Shown one piece after another: positions 49,153 to 61,382 of a stretch of DNA of 64,000 bases. The notes below the pieces were generated by a model, which saw only the letters and a list, made by a program, of their open reading frames with translations, was not told the DNA's origin and searched no databases. A program made the position numbers and the translations under genes. Every line of letters starts with the position of its first letter. The first letter of the stretch is position 1. The DNA lies in the NCBI GenBank assembly GCA_003313425.1, contig NHZP01000075.1, forward strand, positions 124,001 through 188,000, in the 5' to 3' direction. The DNA comes from Pseudopyrenochaeta lycopersici (lineage: Eukaryota > Ascomycota > Dothideomycetes > Pleosporales > Pseudopyrenochaetaceae).

Positions 49153-51279
49153 CCGAGGTGGACGGCGTAACGAGCCAGACGGCGTAACGAGCCACCCAAC
49201 CACCAAAATCAACACCACAACTTGAGGCTATTGAGCCTCACAAAATAGCTATTAACGCGATATTTTTTGGTGTTGGGGCCTAGGGGCCTGTGCAAATATA
49301 TATAGCTACTCAAATCTAATTGGAGGGTTGATTTCCCTGCTGCGTCGTGAGCGAGCAGGTAGAGCGCCCTCTGCGCCTTGTGCAGACCCTCCACTATCTC
49401 CAGGCTGCGCAACCTCTCTATTTTTTGAGATTGCTTGAGTAGCAGCCTTAAGCCTCATCTTGTTCCCCTTTTGGGTAATTTTAAGAGCGTTTTGAAGTCG
49501 TTTTTGAGTCCTACGAGCAGCTGCTCGAGAGGCTTGATCCTCAGCCTTTTGAGCTCTCTCCTTCTCTCTCAATAACTTAGCTGCAACCCTCGCAGTACGC
49601 CTAATCTCCTTTGCCTCAGCCTTAGCCTGCTTCCTTGCCTCACGGAGCTTAGTTGCTTCAATTTTTTGGAGTCGTTTTTGCTCCTCCTTAAGCTCCTGCT
49701 GCTGTAGACGGTCACGTGCTTCCTTCACCTTCCTTGGAGACCAGAATACAGCACCACCATAGTACTCCTCAGGCTGCTCTAATGGTAGGACCTTGCCTCG
49801 CTTCCTACGTCGCCTCTCATTAATAAGAGCCTCTCTAAGGCCTTGAGCCTCGTGTTCAAGCAGCGTTTTCTGAACTGAGATTGAGTGGAAGGCCTGGCTC
49901 AGCTTTTGAGCTCGTGGATCTTGTCTATCCTTGACAACCTGGCGTAGTAGGCCCTCAGTTTTCCTCCAGTTTGAGGCGCTCAAAGCTGAGGAGTCACTAT
50001 CACTTAAAATTGCCTCAGGAGCCTTAATGAGGCTAAATCTCTTCAGTATTACCTGAGGATTAAAAGGTGATAGGCCAGTAGCTTCAAACGCCTTAAGGAT
50101 AGTTGATTCCTTAAAGGAGTCCTCCCAGGCTGCCATAAACAGTGGAAAAAAGTCTCTTTTACTCATTGAAGTAAGCCCTTGGCACCTCTCCATAAAGGCT
50201 GAGATCTGATTTGAGTAAGCTGTTGAGAGAGGCTTAAACATAACAACATCTAGTGGTTGAAGCGTGTGAGTTGAGTGAGGAGGATACACTGCAAGGAGGA
50301 TCTTGTTTTGATTGCAGTACTCAATAAAATCCATTGTAAGGTGAGATCCGTGGCCATCAAGGATAAGGAGCCTATAGGAGGAGTGCGCCTTTGCCTTTGT
50401 CCTGCGATCAAACACCTGTTTAAGCCATGCTAGGCCTATATCATTGTTGGTCCATCCTGAGGTTGAGGAGCTGAAAAAGACTTGATGAGACTCAGGATCG
50501 CAGGCCTGCAACCACGAGTCTTGAATTGAGCTTGAGGCTGATTGATATATGAGGGCAGGCTCAAGGGCAGATCCATCAGCGCATACGCAGGCCAGCAGCG
50601 TTATCCACTCTCGACTACCATCCTGGATGTAAGCCTTAATCTTGCGCTCCTTATATAGCCTCCTACTAAACACCCTCTTTGACCTAGTAACTACTCCTAG
50701 CATAAAGCCTTTCTCATCCATATTCTATGTATTGCGAGACTCAACGTTGTATTGGCTAATCTTATCACGCAGGAGATTAAAGTAGAGGGTGTACTTTGCC
50801 CCTGAATCAGCTTGGTGGCGCGATCGATCGATCCCAGTTACCCAATTTGAGATGAGCTCAACCGTGTGATTCTTGATATAGCGATCAACCCAGTGTACGC
50901 CAAGCTCTTTTTTTGCAATCTGTGAGCTAAAGCGTTGTATCATAGGCCTAGTAGGGGGTAAGCCTTGCTCTGTAAGGCGTTTAATGTAGTGTAGGAGCTC
51001 CTGCTCTTGATAGGGGTGGAGAGCTTGTTGATTTTCTGCCTTGGTGTTGCGTGAGCCTGATACTCCTTGGTGTCTCCGCGCGAGCGTTGTACGGTTACAG
51101 CAATACTTTTTTGCAATTTCTCGATAACTAAATTTTTCTCCAGGCTTCAGCGATTCTATAGCTGCAATTGCAGCCTCGATTGAGCTCATATTGGTGAAGG
51201 TATCGCTTGTTGAAGTTTTGTTGTTGTTGAGGAGGGGTGGCTCGTTACGCCGTCTGGCTCGTTACGCCGTCCACCTCGG
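49153..51279 (-). mobile_element. Young, nearly intact T1 transposon (pogo/Fot type, 2,127 bp)
   Basis: It is flanked by duplicated TA (49151-49152 and 51280-51281). The terminal inverted repeats are 45 bases and identical (CCGAGGTGGACGG.. at 49153 and the inverse ending 51279). Each contains a 17-base unit, GACGGCGTAACGAGCCA, twice in tandem, a plausible double binding site for the transposase. Composition is normal with no general RIP signature, unlike the older T1 copy at 6689-6885 plus 45358-47683. It is inserted in T2. Confidence 0.95.
49306..51189 (-). pseudogene. T1 transposase (DDE_1/pogo family), one TGG-to-TAG nonsense codon
   Basis: The reading frame runs from ATG 51189 to 49306 and would encode 627 residues, but codon 155 is TAG (50727-50725). 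The flanking residues RNT-x-NMDEKGF make Trp the likely original, the change being a single G-to-A in RIP context. Domains: psq-type HTH (residues about 17-45, FSYREIAKKYCCNRTTLARR), CENP-B-like HTH (about 58-115), DDE_1 core with Asp158 (NMDEKGF), Asp278 (LILDGHGSH) and Asp314 (LQPLD), 35 residues between the last two as in DD35D pogo/Fot enzymes, then a long basic coiled-coil tail (about 440-600). Translation can give only a 154-residue DNA-binding fragment or, from ATG 50721, a 471-residue catalytic part. Stop readthrough or mRNA correction cannot be excluded. Confidence 0.93.
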
Positions 51280-51663
51280 TACTATTTAATGTACTTAGAT
51301 AACCGCGGGCGGAAATCCTTGTTAAGAGAGGTCTAGTATCTATTAAATAAGGGACTGCTCTTTAATAGGGTCTAGCTTGCGCTTCTAGCGATTACGCGTG
51401 GCCTAAGGTAGGCTACCTTAGAGGCGACGTTGAAGGGTAGTACGAGGGACAGCAAATAGCGCAGCTGTAGTAGAAACTTAAGAAATCTAGTTTCTATAAA
51501 GAGCTGCTAGAGCAAGCTTAATTTAACCTTCTTAGTTAGCTATTAAGAGACGTTGTTAAGAGGCTGTTGCTGTTTGAACGCGCTGAGACGCGTTGACTTT
51601 GGTGGGGCTGGCCGCTGACTGGTTTTGGTCACTGACTAGTAACGTGTTCTACCACCACGCGCA

Positions 51664-51671
51664 CGTCCCTA
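51664..51671. repeat. Partner of the E2-flanking octamer (CGTCCCTA)
   Basis: CGTCCCTA is the reverse complement of TAGGGACG at 9796-9803. It directly precedes the LTR of the right-arm element. See the finding on the inverted spacer. Confidence 0.6.
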
Positions 51672-52059
51672 TGTTACGATCCTGCTGAGACCCTGTTCCT
51701 AGCGGCTCTAGTTAGACCTCGCAGACATTAGACTAATAACTAAGATCACGTAACGTACTTAGTTAATTAGTATAATCAGTAGTACTAAGCACCTCAAGCA
51801 CACTAAGCAACGTGCATAATTTCTATGTATATAGATCACAGCAATAAACCCTTATAGCTTATTATATTTAACTTAATATTATACTCTATAGTATAGTAAT
51901 AGTAGTACTAATTATTCTTAACCCTTAGTACTCTTTATAGAAGCACCCTCTTACTATCTTAGTATTAAACCCCCTTCTATCTAGTCCCTTACTCTATCCT
52001 AGAGAACTAACCTTACAGTCTTATTAGCTATTCTTACTAATAGCTATTAAGATCTTTTA
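51672..52059 (+). repeat. 5' LTR of the right-arm E2 copy (E2')
   Basis: It runs TGTTACGATCCTG through AAGATCTTTTA and is followed by the gag leader (CTTTAAACACTCTTAAG). It is identical to 36792-36405 except for one transition at 51757. Confidence 0.85.
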
Positions 52060-53407
52060 TACTTTAAACACTCTTAAGATAAGTAATACTTATATAGAAA
52101 ACGCGGCCTACTACGCTACTAGGCTAAGTAACGCTGTTACTAAACTAGATCTCTTCTATAGAGATTAGTTTAAGCTTAAAGAATAGCTACTTTAGTTTAA
52201 CCTATTCTTTAAGTTTAATATAACTACTATAGATAATAATAACTAAGTAGTACTTATATCTAGCTATATAAGAGGCAAAGCTACTAAATAGGTAAAACCC
52301 TACTAAGTAAGTATATAAGTAATAATAAGAAGCTTTAAGAACTAATTACTATATTTAAAGAGATAAGTAGATTTAAAGCATGCATACGTTAAGCGTTTAG
52401 GCTCCTAAATAAGGTAACTATTATAAAATAAAAAATTTAAAATATATTATAAACCTAATCTAAGGCTAACTATACTAATAAATTTCTAGGTTACGCTAGG
52501 TAAACTAGCTAGAATAATAATACCCTAAAAACTATATATAAATAGGGCCTAAAAGCAGACGTCTAGACTAAGCTTATATACACAGGTATAAAGGTTATAA
52601 CACTAGACAACCTAATTAATAAGACTATCTAACTAGATATAGAGCTCTATAAGCTTTACGTGCGACTTATAAGATAATAACTTAGATAAATAAAAGAAGA
52701 TAAGAAACTTAGGAAAGATTATTATAATAAGTTAAATAATAGCTACCTATAATACTAGTATTAGCTATAAAGAGTACTTAGATAGTATATATCTAGGGGC
52801 CCTAAAGTAATATATCTAGATAACCTTAATAAAGAAAAGTTAGGTAAAGGTAGGAAGAAAAAAGAAATAACTTACTTTAACTATAATAAGAAAGGCTATA
52901 TAGCTAAAGACTATAAAAAAAAGAATAAAGTAACCCTCTAGATTAATATATTAGCTATAAAAGAAGAAAATAGTAATAATAAAATATAAGAAGTTATTAC
53001 TACTTAAGAGGAAAGGGCTTAAGATATAGAGATACTATAGCTACCTCTCTAAGAACTTACTAAGATAAGGATTCTAGGAACCTAGTATAGTAAAGATAAA
53101 GAAGAGAGTAGTAGCTCCCTATCTTTAGTTTATAAAGATACTAAAGAAGACCTTAGTAATACTATAGTACTTCTAACTAAAGACTAAAAAAGAGAAAACT
53201 TTTAGAACTAGTATTAACTAAGAACCTTAAGGCTATTAACGCCTATAGAGGTAGAAAAAGATATTATAGAACTTAACTACTAACTACGCGCGTAATATAT
53301 ATATAAGGTATAATATATTAACGCGCTAACTCTAGTAGAATAGGAAGCAGCTATAATATAAGGAATAAGTATAATTATCTTAGCTAAATAAGTAATATAA
53401 GATATAT
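52060..53407 (+). pseudogene. E2' gag relic
   Basis: This is the plus-strand copy of the E2 gag, with the same mutated zinc knuckle (about 52,880-52,915) and the same RIP stops, ending at the E3' insertion point. The identity of the mutations in both arms means the copying happened after most of the RIP. Confidence 0.7.
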
Positions 53408-54249
53408 TATTATGCTAATGCACTTAGTAACGTAGTTACTAAGGGTATCTTAGCTAGGATTAGGTAGGCTTAGCTAAGAAATCTAGGTATAAAGGTAGAT
53501 AGATAGGACCTCCTTAGGAGGCATTAAATCTCCTAAGTACTACCTACGCTGTATTGTTAAGTCCTGCTTTACTAAAGTCTTAAATATTTAATTTATTATT
53601 GCCTATCTACCTTTGTCTACCTTATTACCTGTCCCCGCACCTTACTATCTTAGCTAACATAAGATACTTAGTTGCTTCTACTGCGCGTAAGGCTACTATT
53701 AAAAGGGAGAAGTTAGCTAAGGCCTCTATTCCTGCATAAATTAGCAAAGCCTAAGGGGCTAAATTTTATTAACTTCTTAGTGTAACCTTAAGATCCCCTA
53801 AGCCGCTACTATTAGAAAATAATAGAAAGGAGTAAAAATAACCCTAAGACTAATCTAGATAAGTAATTTTTAAGCTTTAAGTAAGGCTTACTTATAGCCT
53901 TTTATTTAAGATACGCATAATAGTATATATAAAAAAGATATATAGTTAGTTATTAGTTATTAGCTAGTAATTAGAAAATTAAGTAAGTAAGAAATTAGTT
54001 CTTAGAGAGGAACTAATAAAGGATTGAAACTATTAAGTTTAAGTTTAAAGTATTAAGTATTAAGGAGAAAAACGCTAAGTCCTATAGATAATTAATTAAA
54101 TAAAATATAAAACACTTAGCGAACTAAGAATCTAAGTTTAAATGTTAACTAGTAAGTTAACCTACAAGGAATTTCTATCTAAACTTAGTTACTACAGAGA
54201 AACTCTATAAATAGCTATTAAGATATTAGACAAGGAGGAGCACTCGCTA

Positions 54250-54950
54250 GCTACCCTTACGCCTGCGCCTAAGCAAGCTAGTAATAATAAGACAAAAGAC
54301 ATTAAGACCCTAAGTTAAATAAGAAAAGAACAGATAATAGACATGCTAACTACCCTAAATATAAGCAGGAGAAACGTGTTACTGCCTATAAGGCACGGCA
54401 CTAGCCTAGTGTTTAACAGAACTAACGCAACTAAGTTCCTTAAGAGCTATAATCGCTGCGCAGAAAACAGAGGTCTTAATTAAGAGGAGAGACTCTGTGT
54501 ACTTCCTAACTTCTGTAATAATAAATGTAGTAACTTTATTAAAAGATCCCTTAAGTTTAAAGGGAGAGATTAGGAAGGCCTTTAAGAGCTTATTAAAGAA
54601 TACTAGAAAGATAAAGATAAAAGTACTAAAATAGAAACACGTGCGTACCTTAAGAATTATATTACTTAATTAGCGCTGTAGTTCTCTAGCTTACTTAGCT
54701 ATTACGCTAACTTCCTTATTTATATAGAAGCCTATATTAAGTTAGGAAATATATCTAAGAAAGAAAAAGGCTACCTATTCTACTAAGGCCTGCCTGCTAA
54801 GAATAGAGAAGACGTACTTATTAGGATGCCTAACAGCCTAGAAGGAAGGCGTTTAGAAACCTACTATATAGAAAGTATCTATAAGTTTATAAGGAAGATA
54901 TACTAGTAAAAGGAGGAATTAAAGGAGGTAGCCGCTGCGGAACAACAACT
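54250..54950 (+). pseudogene. E3' gag relic
   Basis: This is a copy of the left-arm gag with the same segments (FIKRSLKFKGRD, LGNISKKEKGYLFY, RMPNSLEGRRLETYY) and the same TAA/TAG stops. Confidence 0.55.
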
Positions 54951-56433
54951 GCTTAGTTAATATAATACTATCCCGCGTAAAACCTCCTCCTTAGCTTTAG
55001 AAGAGGTAAGAAAGGTAGTTAAAAAGAAGAAAGGGCCTTAACTACTTAAGGTTAATAATAAAGTAATAGATCTTATATAAGCCTTTAAAGACGTTAGAAT
55101 TAATATTACTAAGTTAACTAAAGTTATAAACTAAAATAAGGCTATTACGAAAGCCCTCTAGTCTCCTGTAAATTACGCATACTTCCTTAATTATATAGTA
55201 TAATAATAAGTACTATCGCAACTACACTAACAGATATATTATAATTAAAATAATAGAAGTTATATAACTAATATACCTCTAAACGTTAATTAGAGATAAG
55301 GCTCTACGTAAGTATAAGGGCGAGAATAACGCCTTACATGTAATATGTGTAGCTTAGAAGCTTATCTAGTTTAAGATTATAATATATACTGCGAACTTAT
55401 CTTATTAGGCTAAGTATCTACTTTCTTTATAAAGGAAGATAACTGCAGGATCTATTATTTTAGACTATTATATAAAAAGCTTAGAGAAATTACTAGGTCT
55501 ATTCTACTAAGCTTTTAGCTTAACTAGCTAAAAAAGAAGGTTACAGAATTCTTTAAAGTACCTAAGGATATACTAGACTAGCTAGCTTTAGTAGTAAGAC
55601 TAGACATATTTAGAGGAACAGACTTACGCGTAAAGGTAAGAAACCTAGGGCGAAGTTAATAATAAGAGAACTTAGCAGCTAACAGCGTTACAGAAATCCT
55701 TAGCGCAGGAACTAAGATAGATATAGAAGATAAGTTTTATAACTTCTAGGAAAATTATATACTTAACTAGTAATATTATAGCTTAGTTATAAGCCTTAAT
55801 TACGTAGACAGTAATAATATTATTATAGGGGCGTTTCCTAAGAACCTCCTAGAAACTGCAGAAGTCTGTGTAGCTAGTTAAAAAGTAATACTAAGCAAAG
55901 ATAAAACTCTAGAATAAGTTCGCTAAGGCAAGGTATAAAAGCCTACGCAGCTATAAAAGATTTTAGCTAGATAACTACTAAGAAACTAAAATAAAGAGCT
56001 AAGCTAATTTATAGAGAAAGAGCTAACTACTTTAGCTACGCCTACTTTAAGATAAAGATATAAGGGCGATAAGATTATACACAATATAGGACTTGCAGGC
56101 GTGCCTATTATAACGCTGTATAGAGGAGTAACAGTTACTACTAAGCCGCTACCCTATCAGATACTAGATTACCTTAAGCTACCTATTAATTACGCGTATT
56201 ATAGTAAAGAAAAGAAGGTTTAATTCTAAGAGACTTATAATAAAGAATAAAGCCTAGAAATCTACTAACTATCTAGGATTATATTAGCTATCTTAAAGTA
56301 AGAAGTATAAGGATTAACTATAGGAGACTTACTTAGGCAGAATAATATTAAAGGCTAGGTTAGAAAGCTCCTTTAGGAAGAAGAAGGAACTAAGAAACGT
56401 CCTATAGAAGTAAACGTAATAGTTTTAGTAAGC

Positions 56434-56495
56434 TAGCTAATTAGGAGCCGCCCTAGGTGCGCTAAGCTTAACCTAGGAAGCCCTATAATTAGCTA
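56434..56495. repeat. 62-bp palindromic short repeat, copy 1 in E3'
   Basis: It starts TAGCTAATTAGGAG and ends ATAATTAGCTA. The GC-rich core includes CCGCCCTAGGTGCG and AACCTAGG. It forms an imperfect hairpin and has the same length as 61006-61067. Confidence 0.6.
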
Positions 56496-57799
56496 GAACT
56501 ATCTAAACCCTAATAAACGTAAGGAACCTAAACCCTAGGTATTAAAATATAACGTAATTGTAACTATATATAACGCGCAGTAGTAATATATTATTAATAG
56601 TAAATCTAACACCTAGATTAATAGGGATAAGGTTATAGCGAAGAGGGTAGCTACGCAGGAAAGGCTTAGAGGAATAAGACTAATACATTACGACCTTCCT
56701 GTTTATTAGGCATTATTTAATAGGAACGCTATAAAATGCCTTATTAACATAGGTTTATAAATAAACCTCTTAAGATTAAGTACAGTATAAGCCTTAAGTA
56801 TCGTCTATAAGGCTATAGAGTAACGCCCTAGGCAGATAAATAGGATTATAAGTATAATAAGAGACACTAACGCCTTTATTAGTACAGCTTAGGACGTCCT
56901 AGTTAAAGTAGGGGAGGTTATTATAAGGACGCACTTCTAAATAATAGCTAATCTAATAAGGTTAGCTATCCTTAGTAATCCCTAGTATTCTATAGTAAGG
57001 TTAGCTATCTAGTATAATATATATAGTTAGGTTACGTGTTAAATAATCTCTAAGGATAGAATAAGGAACGTAGTCTTCCTAGTATTAGATCTAACGCCCT
57101 TTTACCTAAGTATAGTAGTAGTAGATTCTAATAACTTAGAAAACTAGATGCGAGCGCACAGATAGGGGAAGTGCGTTCGCATACTAATATTAACACCCTA
57201 GAAAACAAGGATATTAGTAACATCGCTTAAGCTAAGTATTACTAGGAAGTCTATCTTATTAATAATAAGTTAGATTTTAGAGACTTTTCGCACTTATTTA
57301 CTATATAAGACAGAAGTAAGTTATAAGCACGAAAGGACTATGCTGCGTTACAACTTATCTTATTAAACGCGACAGCTAGTCTAGAAGTAAGCCTTAAAAG
57401 TATTATATATAAACTAAACTGCTAAACTTAGAGCTAGCAAAGACAGTAGTTGTAAGTTAATATAATATATAAGAAGGTAGTAGATAAAGTAAGGCTAATT
57501 AATAAGCCGCGCCCCCTAGAACTAATAGAATTTAGAAGAGAAGACTAGCTAGAAATTGTAGTTAAGAACTAGTTACTTCGCTTAAGCCTAAAGGGACCTA
57601 GCCTAGGACCTTCTAATTATCTCTTTAAACAATAATACGCGGATTTTCTACGAAGGTCTCGCCTTACTTCTAAATAAATAAATTAACTAAAGCTTAGATC
57701 CCTATAGGCCTAAGAAAAGTAGTTAATACTAGATATATTAATAAATTAAGAATTAGTAATAGCCTTTACCTTTACTAAATTAGGAAGGATTAGTAAAGA

Positions 57800-60545
57800 T
57801 GTATACTAACTATATAAGATAAAGATAATACCTTATAAAGTATAGCAGGTTAAGTCTTTTCCTATACTAAGAAGGATTAAGGAAGAGGCAGTAGTAATAT
57901 TTTAAGGAAAAATTAACTAAGGAACCCTTAAATAGTGTAATAGTTAGTATAGGAACCTGTAGTTCCTAGTTACTAAGAAAGATAAGAAGTACTAGCTTAT
58001 TAATAACGCGGTTTATATAAATAAGGTTTTAATACAGAATATAAATCTCCTACTAATAGCTAATAAATTCTTAGAATAATTTACTAGATATAAGATCCTC
58101 TCTCTTATAGATCTGTTTTTAGGATATAATTAGATTATACTTTACCCTAACAGTAGAGACATAACTACATTCTAGACGCTAATTAGGTTATTAAGATTAT
58201 GCATAATAGTTTAAGGAGCCACAAACTTAGTTAGTGCTTTTTAGTAGATAATAATAAAAATCCTAATTAGATATTAGCCTTATACTACGCTATTCCTAGA
58301 TAATATTACGTATAGTAGCTTAAAATTAACGTATAATAACAAAGAAGTATTACTAAGAGTTTAAAGATATGTACTAGAATATATCTAACAGCTAGATAAG
58401 GTACTTACTAATATTAAAAGAGCTAAGGCTACAGTCTTAGGGACAAAGTATTACTAAGGAATAGACAGGCTAGGTATTATTAGATATAAAGTAGGTACTA
58501 AAGGAAGGCATCTAGATTACTAGAAAGTAGCTAAGATTTAAGATTAGCCTAAATACAGGAACGTAAAAGAAGTGCAGATATTCCTTAGAATATGTGTCTA
58601 TTATCGTATCTAGGTACTAAGTTTTACTATTTAAGCAAAACTATTATTTACCCTCTTATAAAATAAAATAGAATAGGCATAAGAATTACTATAATAAGAA
58701 GTAATGCAGGATCTAAAAAACAAAATTACTAATACTCCTATATTAGCTAGCCTAGATTATAAATATAGATAGAGATTCTACCTTAGGGTTAATAAGAGTA
58801 AAGAAGGTGCAGGAGCTATACTTAAGTAGAAAGGTAAGGATAGGAAGCGTTATCCTTATTAGTTTAAAAGTATAATATAGTTACGAGCTAAAAGTTAGTA
58901 GTATTTAACTAAGCTTAAATGTAGGGCAGTACTTTAGGCGCTAAAGAAATTCAGAACTTAGCTATATAGGCAGAACTTCACAATTAAGACAAACGCGCAG
59001 ACATTAATTACGCAGTTAAACTAATTATTAGCTGAGACGCCAGGATCTATTATAAATAGATAGATAGCCGTAATTCTTATATAGGAATTTAATATTAAGC
59101 ACGTGCCTAGCAAAAAGTATATAGTAGCTGACGCATTATCACAGTACCTAAAACCTAACAGATAGGAACTACTAGATTAGATAGAGAATAATTTAGAGGA
59201 ATACGTTAAACACCTAATTAGCGCGATAGATAAGGCGCTACCTATTTAAGGATAGGCCTTAAAGAACAAATACTTAAACACTTTAGAAGAAATTGCCTAA
59301 TTCCTCCTATTACTAAAACTTCTACTTAATCTTATAAGGAAGGAACTTTAAGTATAGAAAAAGAAAGCTATAAACTTCTTTATTAGAGATAGCTATCTAT
59401 TTAGAAAAATATTACAAAATATCGCAGTCTGCAGGGTAGTTAATAACCCTAACTTATAAGCAGCAGCTATAAGCAATATCTATAAAGTTATTAGATATTA
59501 AGGCGTTATAGGCGTGTATAGCATAATAGCATAAAGGTATTAGTAGAAAAGCATGTACAGCGACGTTAAGCTTTAAATATTAGCCTGTAAAGAATACTAA
59601 CTAAGATCTTCTAAGCGCATAGTAGATATGCTTACTAACACCTATAGTTACGCGCTATAAGAATTAATTATAATTAACGTAGTATATATACTAGAGCAAA
59701 ACAGAAAGAGATTTCTAGTCCTTGCTAGGGAATACCTATCTAGATAGGTTAAAGGTCGCGTAATCCCTAATAATAAGTCCTTAACTATTACGAAGTTTAT
59801 CTACAAAGAAATTATATGCAGATAGAGTATAACAAAGAAATTAATAGCAGATAGAGGACCTAATTTTACTAAAGTTATCGTAGCCCTCGCCAAGATATAC
59901 AAGATCAGGCGCGTCTAATTATTAGCTTATAACCCTTAAGTAATAGGTAAAGTTAAAGGCGGTCACAAACTAATTATAAATGCGCTTACTAAGTTACTAA
60001 GATTATAGGTTACAAATCTCCTAGCTGTGTTATTAGCAGACAAGATATTAATCTAAGAACAAACTAGGTATTTAGCCTTCTAACTTATTACTAGATAAAA
60101 CCTAGTCCTACAAATTAAGCTAGCCTTACTAACCTAGCAGACACTTCCCTTCCGCTAAATCTATAATAAAGAACATCTTCTTATAGTATAAGTAATACAG
60201 ATTAACCTTAGAGACTAGCTTATTAAAGAGGCAGTCGTAAAAACTAAGTAAATGCGTGCGGCGAAAAAGAAATACTAGGACAATTACAAAGAAATTAAAT
60301 AATAAGAGATAAAGAATAGAGACTTAGTCCTGCTATAGGATTTAATACGTAAGATTAATATATCTAAGTTAAGAAAACTAACTATAAGATAGTTAGGTCT
60401 ATATTAAATCTTAGAAGTATTTAAGGATTAAGGTACCTACAGACTTAAAGACCTTAATAGATTAAGGTTCGCCCACACCACGCTAGGTTATTATTTAAAG
60501 CTATTTATCTAGAGAGACCTGTTAAATATAGCCGCTAAAGACTAA
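57800..60545 (+). pseudogene. E3' RT, RNase H and integrase relic
   Basis: RT motifs include YWLINNAVYINK, SLIDLFLGYN, GATNLVSAF and LFLDNI (about 57,990-58,300). RNase H-like sequence is around 58,750-59,150. A zinc-binding and integrase core region follows (59,450-59,900, LIADRGPNFTK), and the C-terminal barrel ends YYLKLFI. It is equivalent to 19,763-22,508 on the minus strand of the left arm. Confidence 0.7.
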
Positions 60546-61005
60546 GGAAGAATAAAATTATAGGAACTATAATTATAGGAAGAGGTACACCTCTTTTAAG
60601 AGCTACTAGCTTAGTTTAACTAGTCTTAAAATGAACCAGGCAACGACGAGCCTAAAGTAGAGGGAGGTCGCCTGCAAAACCTTAAATCTAGAAAATTAGT
60701 TAATTAAGACCTAGTTATAATATTAGATGCAGTAACCTACCTAAACTACACATTAGTCTAAGTTATACTAAGGAGGTTAACAATAACAGAGAAAGAGGCG
60801 TATTCTAAAGAATTTATAGATTCTAAATTTAACATAACGTCTAAAGACAAACTATTATAGGCTAAGAGATAGCTAAAAGTCTCTAAGTAAGGGAGAGGAA
60901 GGTAATATAAGTAAGTAAAATTACCTTATATATTTACAATATAATAGGAAATAAATAGGCGGTAAGCTATTATAGATATAAATTTCAGATGCCTAGCGTA
61001 GGTAT

Positions 61006-61067
61006 TAGCTAATCAGGACCCGCCCTAGGTGCGACTAGCGTAACCTAGGAAACCCTGTAATTAGCTA
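61006..61067. repeat. 62-bp palindromic short repeat, copy 2 in E3'
   Basis: It starts TAGCTAATCAGGACC and ends GTAATTAGCTA, with core CCGCCCTAGGTGCG and AACCTAGG. It lies between integrase and the extra gene. Confidence 0.6.
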
Positions 61068-61382
61068 ACGCGCTAACTTTACATTTACGCCCACTAATAA
61101 CAAAACAAACAGTTAAAAAGTAATAAAAATTACCTGTCGTAATTAGTGTAGGTAAAGGCGAGGTTAAGAAATAATATACAGTAACGAAAGGATAAAAACC
61201 CCGCCTACAAAGCTTATTACTTCCCTTTTTTAATAATTAATATCTTACTAGCAGCTAACTATTAACCCTTACTAGACGCTGCTATATTTTATAAACTAGT
61301 TTAACTAAGCAAATAATTATAAGCGGTTCTAGGAGGGACCTACTAGGCACCCTACTTTAATAATCTGTCGTGCTAAAACTCC

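Larger units (their letters stand above)
47684..51650 (-). mobile_element. T2, second pogo-superfamily DNA transposon, split by the young T1
   Basis: Long terminal inverted repeats are visible: ACTAGTTAGTGGCCAAAACC from about 47,695 and, in reverse complement, ACTAGTCAGTGACCAAAACC ending about 51,640. They extend into GTTAGCGGCTAGCCCTACC / GTCAGCGGCCAGCCCCACC and CAACGCGTCT. AACGTGTT occurs on both outer sides. The minus-strand transposase relic shows a psq/CENP-B-type N-terminus (VPRTTLQRRL, KLDPIKEQ, GFPPAVI; 51,290-51,560), DDE core parts (FYNFNETGF, about 48,930; NHNWVTTIKSISATGRVLPP, 48,750-48,840) and a C-terminal zinc knuckle CSNCHIQGHNRTQC near 47,815-47,860. Mutation is moderate. T1 inserted at a TA within the CENP-B-like region. 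Confidence 0.8.

Noticed and set aside
36405..52059. Simple explanation of both arms as one LTR retrotransposon
   Set aside because: The LTRs at 36405-36792 and 51672-52059 are inverted relative to each other and each leads outward into its own gag, so they belong to two elements.
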